DNA of 64,000 bases from Saccharina japonica. Lineage: Eukaryota > Sar > Phaeophyceae > Laminariales > Laminariaceae. The notes under the pieces are model-generated. The model worked only from the letters and a program-made list of their open reading frames with translations. It searched no databases and was not told the DNA's origin. The DNA lies in assembly GCA_008828725.1 (NCBI GenBank), contig MEHQ01001370.1:21852-85851 (forward strand), given 5' to 3'. The position numbers and the translations under genes were made by a program. Numbering within the stretch: position 1 is the stretch's first letter; each line of letters opens with the position of its first letter. Below are positions 10,538-22,500 of this stretch, in pieces.

Positions 10538-13500
10538 CTGACATTTCAACCAACGCAGGATTGGGAAGGGAGGGGCACGAAGCGATCGCCAGGTCAGACA
10601 ACCGTGAACATCGAACAACACAAACAACATTTCGGGCGCGCGGTACGAGCAAGATGTACTACAGTATTTTCGAACCAGGGATCAATATTTCACAAAATAA
10701 CCTACTTCGTATACAAGTGTTCGTTGCATCCTGCTGTTTTTTCCCCGGACAAATTTACACAAGAAGCTACGACGGCAGCGCTTATTCTGCCCGTAGTGTT
10801 GAGGAGCGAACGACGACAGGCTGACGAAGCTTGAATCAGAGATGAATTGCGAATGCTATTGCTGTAAAGCAGCTGATGATACTCCAAGTGATAATGGAAA
10901 CGAGCTCGCGCGCAAGGTATCACGCGATTGCATTCCGTACAGCACATATATGTGTGATGGCCACCGTCAACGTGTCTTGTTGTCTGTGTGCATGTGGAAC
11001 GCACGAACACGGCTGTATTATGATGCCGCTGTAGTATGATGCCGTGCGATACCTAGTACTCGTCAACAGATGGATTGAACTAGTGCGAGCGAACGTTGAG
11101 CTAACGACAACCGCACCGGATTGGCGACGGTGCTGGAGACGGTGTTGTCCTTGAAGGTCACCACGTCCGGCTTTTCGAATGTCAGCGTTCCGAAGCCAGA
11201 GTCGATCACCTCCCCGCTACAACGGCGGGGGCCACAACACACAACCGCGGGAACGCACGTCACAATGAACGGCAGAAGAACATGTCAGGCACCATACTAC
11301 ACAGTACAACACATCCTAATAAGCGTGGGTCTTCCACGAGATGCAAATAAATTGTAGCAGCATGACGCCAGCAGCCGACATTGTTAGATAACTGCTACCA
11401 GGTATCCTTTTATCGTTGATTATCATACTTAACTTCGCGTTATTTATCTTGGCCCAGAGAGAGCCACCTTTCAACATCATAAAATTATTCCGAGCAAAGC
11501 TCACGAGCTCGACAAATAGAGGCGCGCGACAAGCCTCTGGACGTAGCACGTCCACCAAAATGTAACATGCGGACACTCCGCCGACAGGTTATGAGCCTCG
11601 ACGTGTTTGGCGCTTCGACGCAGAGGCGCTGTCCGTCGGATACGTCGAATAAAAGAGCACGCCCTCGTATTTCAGAAGAGACTAGCTGTCGGTTTTTCTG
11701 CAGAGCTACCAAGGTCATCGTCATCCATCTGGTGCAGCTGCCACAAACAATTGTCGCCATCTGGGACCTGCCGCTGCTACGTATGCGTACTTTTACAGAA
11801 ACCTGCTGCGAGTTTCTCGGGGTCGTTGGACTTCATCGTCGACGGACGGCACTGCTCACAAGACATTACTGTTCGACTTCCGAGTGCCAGGGCTGTGAAC
11901 ATGGTAGACTCCAACGTCACCGGCAGCATCGTCAAAATCATGAGGGGATTTGCCGAAACAAAAGGCCACATCAGGCCACCCGAGGAAACGGATACCGGCA
12001 AAAGTACAAGAGGATGCAGCACTACAAGAATACCGGCTGTGTCGTGCCTGCTAAGGACAAGGACAAGCGGGGAAATGATCGACGAGAAGCCTGACATCAA
12101 GCTCGACGACCACTTCAACGGCGACTTCCGGTTCAAAGAGCGCCTAAACCCCCGTGGGAAGGAGAAATGTTGACACATCGGTATGCGATCGCTGGAGCAA
12201 CATTATCACTGTCTGGGGTGGCCATAATCGAAATAACTGTCAACCGCTGAGGCATCGCATCGTCTAGGAACGCCGTCTTCAGAATCACCCCAAACTGCTG
12301 GTCGCATCGTCGGAGAGACATCCTCCGGGGTCCGACCACAATCGCACCATTCGGGATTGTGGGAGGGACGACCTCCGGACAAGCCACACCACTATCCTTT
12401 ACAAGATAGGCCGAAGTATCATAATCACCAGGGCTCTTCTCAAAGCGGAATCAACAGCAAGACGTTCCACGGGATCGCTGGAAACAAAATAACTTGGGCG
12501 TAGCTGAAACGGAATTTTTCCGAATGGCTACGTACAGCACTGCTGTTTGTTGAGACTGCCGGACGCGGGCTACGATACGAAGAGGGAGCACGTTCGGCTG
12601 AAAACGTTTCTGACTGGAGGGGCTCCTCAATTAACGAAAAATCGTCGGAATTCCATCCTTGTGTTGCAATATGTTCTGTTGGATCGTTATATATATAGGC
12701 CGTAAGATTGTTCTTCGGGTACTCGTTGCACTTCTATTTTCCTCCAAAGGCAGGTGGCTTACTCCTAGTATATACCTACTCAAGCGAGGAACCTCACAAA
12801 AAAAAGTCTGTAACATGGTGCCCCTCTACCGTAGCAAGCGTCACCGGAGCTTCCGGGGTCGCCGTAACAAGAACGTGGGGTCGCCGAATTATCTTTCGGG
12901 ATCGATCCACAGCTTCATCGTTTGTGACTGTCTGGGGAAAACGTCTTCAGGAATTTACACATCATCACCGATACCTGAGCACTGCTGTAACACCGCTGCT
13001 GGGGTCGGTGAATATCATGACCGTTTAGGTCTGTGACGGAACATCGCCTTTGGGGCTGCAGAACACAACGTTCCAGTCATCATTTGGGGCTGCTGGAACA
13101 TCGTGTCTTTGATCGTTTCTTTGATCGTTTCGTGTTTTATCACCAGCTACCAAGTATTTGTGAAGGTTGTTTTCGGCCGCTTGCCGGCAATATAGCACCA
13201 CCAGACAGATGGTCCTATATATCTGCAGAATCATTTTCGGACCGGTCGAATACTACGGTAGAGGTACACGATGTTTTTCTTCTGAGGTCCCTCACTTGAG
13301 GGGCTCTACACTAATAGTAAGTCAAAAACTGATTTTGGAGGAAAATAAAAGGACTGCCCGATGAATAGCCCCATAAGTGAAAATCGAAAAGTACCGCAAC
13401 ACAAGAATGAGATTCCGACGATGATGGGTTAAGGAGGCCGGTCGTCATTCCGAAAACGTTTTAGCCAAAAAACGGTATACCTTATACCTATATAGTAGCA

Positions 13501-16500
13501 CGCGTCATTTGCCAAAAAACGGTACAGTACCTCTATCGTAGCACGCGGCACCGTCGCATTCTGTAACGCGCGCCTATACTGTAGTCTAGCAGTTCTACAT
13601 GATGCAGAATGCGGTGACAAGAACGGCGTCGTTGAATTCGAGAATATGGAATGCACTCCCTGTGGACGTCGAACTCGAAATTAAGCAGGTCGATGGTGCG
13701 TGATATCCCGGGACGTACATACCTCCGGCGCAGCTGACCGTACGACACGCTGAAGGCAGCACCAAACTCGCGCACAACGTTGTCACTGAAGAGGACGCCC
13801 TTCTCGAATCTGTTGGATTAAAAGTCAACAATACGTACAGACAGAGAGGGGTAGCCATCATAATGCGTCGTACCTACAGGTAGTAAGACGTACAGGAGCG
13901 TTACAAGGAAATGCGTTCGACGTCGGTCGTCGGGGCATTGGCAATAGCATGGAATATGTACAGTATCAAAGCTTATAAACCGTCACGAGTCAAGCATCAA
14001 GTTACAGTGCTGTGGGTCGGTCGGTACATTGATTCGCGGGGCACACATAACCATAGAGTGCGTCAGGCGCGTATCGACCTTTTTTACCTGTGATATCGCT
14101 GACCTATCAGAGCATATGCTATGCAACTGCGGGGGGGACCACCCCAAGTGCACGTTTTTCCTTTTGAGGCAATAGTAAATCTGACGGGTTGACCTTCTCA
14201 AGTGAATTACTACAGGTTAAAATATATGTTTGCTCTTATGTACTTCGTATTTGTTTCAGGACTATTAATAGCGCATCCGGCGCATACATCTCATACAGCG
14301 CATACATCTCATACAGCGCATACATCGCATACAGCACATACAGCGCATGCAACCCATACAGCGCATACACACACGCTGGTCGGGTTGAGCGAACAATCTT
14401 CTTGAGAGTCATGATTCGGGTGACATGGTGGCATATTGAGCTCCTCGTGTGAGGAGTTCAGACAATAATATGCCGCCACCCCTATAAGGTGGCATTGCTC
14501 CACAGTCATCTTGTTTTTACCCGGTGTACGTAAAACGCTCAACGTGCCATGCTCGTGTGGCAATATCGTTTCCTTCAATACAAGAATAGTAACTGCAACA
14601 ACGACGACGACCTAATAAGGCGGTAGCCCAACCACAGGCTTTCTCCGGTGCGTGCGCCGCACAGCGGAACACGCTGACGCCATCCCACGGCACGAGTTGA
14701 GTCTGTAAGCTTGGTATTGCTAATATTAAACTTCAACTTGAAGAAACAAAAACAACACCACCAGAGCCGAAACCGGGGAGAGGTTAAAGGTAAAGTAGAT
14801 GCCTCTCTTACGTGACATCTCCGCCTTCTACGCTGATGCCACCACCGAAGATGTCGGCTCTGTTCCTGTTGAACTGCGCCGCCCCCTTGAAACTGGCCAG
14901 CGGCACGAGCACAGCGAGCACAGGCGAGACCAACGGGGCATTTGAGAGACGGGGGTTAGCGGGGTTTTTTTTCAGTTTGTTTTTTGTCCATCCTATTTAT
15001 TATCTTCGCCCTTCTTTTCTCTCTCCCTCTTTAGTCGTAACTCAGATCCGGGGTCACCGAGTAGGCTCTTCTCCCCCCTCCCCACTGCGGCACGTACGTG
15101 CCTTGCATTTTTGTCGCGAGAAGGTTTCAGCACTTTCTTCCCTTGTCGGCTTGAGTCGGATTCCGCCTACGCAAGGTGCTGTAGATATACCATATGCTGT
15201 AATCACGTGATATGATTTGAGAAAGTACTCCCTGAGACGAAATTCCTGAGCCCAGGTGCTCCAAACCATGGGGGGCACACCCGCCCCCAATGGTGGCGTT
15301 GGGAATATCTCGACGAGATATTTCCGTGGATGCAACGCTCGACGTTTGTTTGTGCTATTATTATCGTTGTCGGGGAAAAACAGCACAGAAAATTCGTCGC
15401 AAGGGGTGTGTTATCTTACCAATAGTATAGCCCGTGTTATACGCTACACGGCGGGGTGGTGTGTTACGCCCCCCAATGTTTCGTTTCAACTGGTGCTGCC
15501 AAGAATCACGTTGCGAGAGAGGGGGGTTGAGACAGATGTGAAACGGTATTTAGCATGTAGAGCAACTCTCTCTGTATATATCAACCCAAATAAATGGACT
15601 TGACGAAAGCTTGTGTGCTCACAACCCGATGGGCTAAGCGTACTGTACCTGGTCACAAATATTTTTTGCAGAACAAACAATTAATTGACAAATATACATA
15701 CGGTATTGACCTTTTCTTCCGTCGAGGAACCCTGTGAGTGTAACTACTGTACCAATTATTTGGGCCCGACAGTAGCCCACCCTGTACACCATGGCATGGC
15801 TCTCAATGCTGCCGCTAGCGTACCAGGTACCATACACGTCACGATATGTCCGCGATGTCACTCATCTGGGACCCAAACCAAGCAAACCATTGCCGACCAA
15901 ATGTTGCCTCTATCGCACTCGCTGAGTCGTACTAAACTACACCACCACGGCGTCGAAACATGCCAAAGGAAAGGCCAACCGCTCAAGCGACACACACAGG
16001 CATGAACCTGGAGATACCTAGAGGGGCTTGCATCAAAGGTCCAAGTCGGTTGCCAGTATCACATGTACAACGAGGCTTACATCAATGATCCGAGTTGGTT
16101 GACAACGGCGCCACCACCATCGCCGTCCTCGAAGCTCCGGTTGTCGTTGAAGTGGGCCTTTCCGTAGAACCTGCCGATCAGGACGTCGACACAACAGTGC
16201 GGAGCAATCCCACGGTAGGGGTACCACCTTTTGGCTCAATATTTTCTGACCGGTTGAGCTCCTTACGTGAGTAACCACCGAATACTACTGTACTATTATC
16301 ATTTTGCTGGTATGCTAGTTTCTGGACTACCGCATTGAACATTTTTGGTCGGGTTGCGCGAACGAATGTTTCCGAAGTCATGTTTCGGGTGAGATATTGA
16401 GCTCCTTATGTGAGGAGCTCAGAAAATTATGCTGCCCCCCTACCATGGGATGAGTCTGCGGGCGGGTGGGTGAGTGGGCAGGTGGAACCGATATCGCGAT

Positions 16501-19500
16501 GCAGCCGGCGCCTCGGAGTCAGCGGTATAGGTGAAATTACTGCAGGAGTAACTGCCGTGTGTTGAAGCTTACAGCGCAGCACACTAGACTATCGGGGTGG
16601 CCAAGACACTTAAAAGACAGGTGTGTGTGTTGGCGGCTGCTCCGTTTACAGCAGGTCGTACGTCGTCTTGGGACTCGAGAAGGAAACGTTGACGAGATAA
16701 AAGGTTACAATTGCAGCAACGACCACTGCCGCCGTCATTCGGAGATGCTTACAATGGTTGATACAGGTTGGTGTCGCAGTTACAATGGTTGCAAAGGAGT
16801 TGCATTTTTAAGAAGAGGCGCAACTTGGTCCAACCTGTACCGCTATATAGGTCCTCACGGTGCTCCTAGACGGCTAATAACAACAAATGTATCATTGTTT
16901 TGGTTGGTATCCCTGATATCCGTTATATCCCTTATATCCGTCCTATCCCTTATATTCGGTTTATCTCTTATATCCGTGATGCCCGTGAAATCCGTGTTAT
17001 CCCTCATATCCGTTATATCCGTTATATCCCTTATATCCGTGATATAAGGGATATCCTTTAAAAGGGGCCCAAAGGGGCTAATATAGTAGGTATGCAACCA
17101 GGATGGGCAATCCATGGAAGTCGAAGATTGGGGGTGCTCACCGCATTTTCCCGGCGTTGTACACGGCCCCGGCGAAGTCACAGAAGTGGTTGTTGAACGT
17201 CGCATCGCCTCGGAAGCTAAATGCATAAAAAATCAGGTGGGAACAAAATGGTTGGGATTGATCAGCATGTGCCTAGAAATGCGGGAGAAGGCCACTGCGC
17301 GCTGTTATAGGGGTTGACAAGTGGAGACTTTTCTTGTAGTTTCATTGCTACGCTCGCCATTTCATGGGCCCTCCTTGGAGTACTCAGTGCGGGTGTCGAT
17401 CCCCCTAGAGGTGTCTCGACACGACACCCGCTTGTATTGCTGGCAAGCAACGGTACACCTGGTGCCAGGCTATGAGTTCAAACGTAACGAGCTTGGATGA
17501 TACACGAACTGCGCGACAGCAAGCATAAGGAAAACCAGATGACTGATTGCCCACCAAATACGCCAGCGTTAACCCCCACTTACATGACAGTACCCTCCGG
17601 CTCGTGATTTCCGATAGCGCAGCCATCCGCGCCGTCGAAGCCCTGTTATAGTGCGGTCAAACGCCGATGGAGATAATGTGCCACACTTATAGCTTCCATC
17701 GGTAGAGGTGCGCCTCGTTTTTTCTGGGTCTCTTCACGTGAGGAGCTCAATACTATTATTAGTAAGTCGCCCATAACCCGACTTTTGTAAAATAAGGAAA
17801 AGGTTAACCCGACGAACCATCCCATGGTCGTTCGGTATACAACGGATAATATTGCCAAACAATAAATGGCATTCTGAATCACGGATAATATTGCCAAACC
17901 ACAACGGGTTAAGGAGTCGTGATTCAGAAACTATTTTATCGAAAAGTGCTACTGTACCCCCTATCGTAGAACGGGTCTTAGATGGGATCAAGCTTCGATG
18001 GACAGAAAAGGTCGCAATTTTCCTATGATAGAGGTAACGCTTTTCGCTGATTTTTTTTCTGAATGATCGGGTTCCTTAACCCAAATTCGTCGGACTTTCA
18101 TTTTTTTTGTGTTGCCATATTTTCCATAGTATACCTACGAGTAGCTCATGGAATTGTTGATCGGGTAACACTTTTGGTTTCCCCCTAAATCGTTTTTGGG
18201 GGTGAGGTATGATGGAGCTCCTTAAGTGACCACCCTTATAAGGCAGAAACATCACGGTGCACCTCTATCGTAGCACTCGTCAAGGTCGCAATTTTTCTAT
18301 GGTAGATGTGCGTTTCTCTGCAGGAATGGGGTCAAATCGCTGTTAACCCCTTTAGGACTGCAGTCCCGATGTGGGGACAAACCACTCTAATTCTAAGTAA
18401 TTTGTCCCCAAAACGGTACTCCAGTCCTAAATGGGCGGTCAAAAGTTAACGGAGAGGATATAGGGGCCACGGTTTGCCTAGCTAGCTGCACGCTCCTCTG
18501 GGATCGGGTCAGGTCGCTAGTATAGTGCCGGCCACAGTCAATGGAGGAGGCGTGGGTCAAAGTTCTCTTGGACAAACGTTTCTCGTGGATGCAGTTGGGC
18601 GGGTGCAGATTCAGTATTGATAGGGGAAACCTCTTATGGGTATACTTCGTATGAAGTATATGGTGTTGCGGTCTGGGTACGGGGTCCCCACTCCCACCCG
18701 GGCTCCCGCTCCCGACATCCTTCCAAGAATATAACTCACCCCCCCATTGTTGTCGAAGATAACGGTCTTAGAAAACCTGCAGGAAGAGAGCGCGGTCAAA
18801 ATCGGAGAAAGGCGATGCAAGCGGGATAGCGCTCATCAAACATTTGTTTGTTTGTTTGTTTATTTGTTTTTTTTTCCATCCCACTCATTATCTTCGCACT
18901 TCCGTCTTTCTCCCTCCCTAGTCGTAACTCAGATCCGGGGTCACAACGTAGGCTCCTCTCCCTCCTCCCCCACTACGGTTCTTGCTTTGCATTTTTTATC
19001 GCGAGAAGACTTCAGCCTTTTCTTCCCTCGTCAACTCTTGTCGAATTTTGCTTACCCACGCTATAATATGCGCTCTCGACAGTCGGTGTCATTTGAGAAT
19101 AAAAACCTCCATGGGAAGAATCGAACATAGGCAATGGCGACACGTGTGTCTCGCACCAGAGGATCGCTCACGATATTCGTTTGCCCGCGTACAGATGTAC
19201 GGCATAATGTGCTATGCACGTGTGCTATTAATAGACTCTTAACAAATGTTTGCAAGGTGTAGTTTAAACCAACAACCAGGCTCGATAATGCTCCCCATCA
19301 TAGGTCTTTGCGGGAGATAGAGCGCGTACTTGGTCGACAGCCTTTGCATCACAATCGCTTTGCAAGGTGAGCCGTGTCGGCGTGTGTGCAGCCCTGTACC
19401 ATATTAGCTTCCGGCCCCACCCTTAAGGATAATCTATGCATGATGGTTTACTTGTCGAAATTCGCGAAATGCGCAAGCATGTAGGCTACCTGACGTATCC

Positions 19501-22500
19501 ACTATCGATGTTGTCGATCGCGAGGTAGCTGTTGTCCCTGAAAATAGTGTCACCGCGGAACCTGTTATTTAAAAAAAAACAAAAACGAGCGAGGCATGCA
19601 CGAGGTATCCGAGTTGAGGTCCACCGAGCCGAACCGAAGCGACATCAAAGACGGGGGACATGTATATACACTACGACTGATGTGCTGCCGCGTGATAGGA
19701 TTGATACATACCACAAAAAAGAAGAAAATCATTGCTTTCAGTTCGTTTGGAGAAAAAACTACTGTAACTTCATCAGTTTGTAAGAAATGAACAAAATTGC
19801 ATGATTAGGTAACAAAAAGTGATACATACAAATACGTTGAGTTTTGTATATACATATTAGCAAACAACCTGTTGCTCAACATTGACGGCATTGGTGTATT
19901 TGTGGGCTGTATACATGCATGCCCGTTTCGATGCGCGAACGCCATCATTGTAAACCCCTTAAGAATGGGTCGCATGTTTTTGTGGGCAAACTACTTGGAA
20001 TCAGTGTGGGATAAGGTTTTAAGTTCTACGAGGGTTAGGCGCATCGAAGGGCCGCTTTAAACCGTGCAATCCATCAAGCACGCCATCAAAGGGCGGGCCA
20101 GGAGAGAAGCTATGTGATGAGCAGTCACAAAAACATACTCTGAGCTCACTCACTTGAGTGTGCCGCTGTTGCTCCTGAACACGTTGCCGTTGCCCTGGAA
20201 GAGCACATCGCCTTTGAAGCTTCCTCGCAAAACGAACGAGTATCAAGTATACGTTGGGATTGGGCATTGCGTGTCATTGATGGTGCGGTGCTTGTGCATT
20301 GATTGCGGCGCGCGCGGGAGGGGGTAGTCGATATTCATGCATGGCGGTAGTCGTATGGCCATAGACCCTAGCATCCCTACAATGCCGGGACGGAGCCTGT
20401 CGGGTTTTCACCGACCAGGCAGACATTGCTAGCACCAACCGCCGGCGGGGGGGGGGGGGGGAGGGCATACTCATTTGTTGCTTGCTTTAGTCGTCTGACC
20501 GTTGACCACGTATCCCTTGCGAAGCGGAACAAGATTGCGGCCGGAAGGGGGAGGGGGGCATCAATGTATGCGAAAGCGCACGGTGAATAAATGCAAGCCC
20601 CCTGCCATGTATCCGAAAGGATGCGGGTGGCGAGAAAACCTTTGTACCCCTGCAGAAATTTCTGATAAATTTCCATGGAGTTTGCCCCCCAAAAACATGG
20701 GGGCAGTTCTAAAAGCAGGGTTGAGCGTCAACTTCGTGCGATCTCAGGGAAAGTAAACCATTCGATGACGTCTGTGTGCGCGAAGTGAAACGGTGTGCGG
20801 CGCGTGGGGTTTGCCAGTGGCAGTCGTGGGCACTCACTCCATGCTCCCCGCGTTGTCGAACATGGAGAAAACGTTCTTCACCTCCCGCCCGCCGAATTTT
20901 CCGGTGAACGTTACGCTTCCCCCTTCCTTCACGTCGATCATGAACCCTCCAACATTTTCGTGGTTCTGCATTGCAGTAGTACACGGTAGACGCACGTAGG
21001 TAATGCATGTATGTGTCGGCGTGGGGAGGCAAGGCAATCGCCGAGGTCGAGGTTTTGTCGTGTACCAGGTAGGCATCTTCGGCATAATAAAGTTGTCGAG
21101 CCGGCGGGGTGATGTATCATACATCAAGACTGAACGTGGTTTTTAAAAAACAAAATTGCCGGACGATGAAAGAGGCAACTACCTCGTATCCACGAAGCAG
21201 CCTTAAGTGTGCGCCGAATTTTCGGCACGGTGGACGGACGGAAAAAGCTCGCTTGACCGTTGTCGCCGTCGTGCGGAAACCCCAACCCTCTTCTTGTACC
21301 AAACCATAATAAACTACGCGCGTATGATATCACTCTGCGGAATGACGAGCTACCCGGATAGGATGGTTAACGCGTACTGTGCTAGGGATAGCATTGTTTG
21401 GCCAAATCACTATCATGACAGCACTGTGCCGCAACTAGGGAGGATGTTGGTCACCGATAGACGTTGGTCGTCATAGTCATACCCATGTCTGATACGTATG
21501 ATTGTCGGATTCGTGGTGGTTTGTGTGACTGCAATTCGTCCACGGAGTGCTAGGGATAACATTGTTTGGCCAAAGCATCATCATGGCAGCAATGTGCCGC
21601 GACTAGGGAGGCTGTTGGTCATAGATAGCCGTTAGTAATCAATATACGTATTTTCAAGTTATCGTCAAACGTTAAGTATAACGGGGAACCATCGTAAATA
21701 GGACTTACGGTACAAAAAAAAAACTATGTATTTACCTCGTTTTACTGCGACAATATTTGGTCCTATTTACTATTTGGTCCTCCGTGATACCAGGTAGACT
21801 ATTGTTAATGGTACTGAGACTCACCCCACTGTTGGGCCCGAACTGTGTCTTGGGCATGTCGAACACTAGCGAGGCCCCATCCTCAACGGTAAAACGGAGG
21901 TTGACGAACCTATAGTATATAAATGCATACGGTGCCGCAGTGCATTCATAGGAAGCAGCGTAGATGTCGGTTACTATCCTACTGCACTTCAGGTTAACAT
22001 TACGAAGAGCAACTACAGCAGTTGTGACAGCAGTATCGACAACAGAGACAGCAGGCAAAGCCCCCGAAGGTGCTAACATCGCCGGATGTAAACATACTAC
22101 TTCGTACGGTAGCGATAATACGAAAGTCCCACTATGTCCGTACAGCACTCCCGAAAAGTTAAACAATTGGTAACTCAGGGTAACTGCAAGATAAGAGATG
22201 ATTACCGTCGTATACCCCTCGCCGTTATACAATTATTTACAGCAGCGTCCGCGGTCTTTTCATGTTTATTCTTACGTGTTTAGAAATGTACGCATTTCGT
22301 CTGAAATGTACGCATTTCGTCTTAACCCTCGGAAAGGCGCCGGAATAACCCATCCATATCTACAGCAGTAGTATAAGAATGACACAATTAATTGCTACAC
22401 TTAGTCAGACTAAACACAACGAAGAGAACGGTAGGGATACGCTGTCGTGAGGTATAAAATACCACACGTATGTACACGGCTTTGCAAGTGTGCTGTTGTG

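Larger units (their letters stand above)
11217..13722 (-). other. Gene A intron 12, expanded by about 1.5 kb
   Basis: 2,506 bp against 959 bp for the matching intron of gene B. The excess is filled by decayed coding-like sequence (11.3-12.5 kb) and two M1 elements (12562-12843, 13252-13549). Confidence 0.6.

Noticed and set aside
10343..10834. Plus-strand ORF of 163 codons
   Set aside because: Overlaps gene A exon 14 and its flanks in antisense; the reading is not conserved at the gene B locus.
11777..12178. Minus-strand frame of 133 codons
   Set aside because: Antisense shadow of the plus-strand decayed coding text, which has better composition (KPDIKLDDHFNGDF). The minus frame is only Leu/Ser/Val-rich.
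21732..22232. Single 166-codon minus-strand gene
   Set aside because: Only 21825-21909 is an exon of gene A; the rest is intron read-through past clear GT-AG signals shared with gene B.
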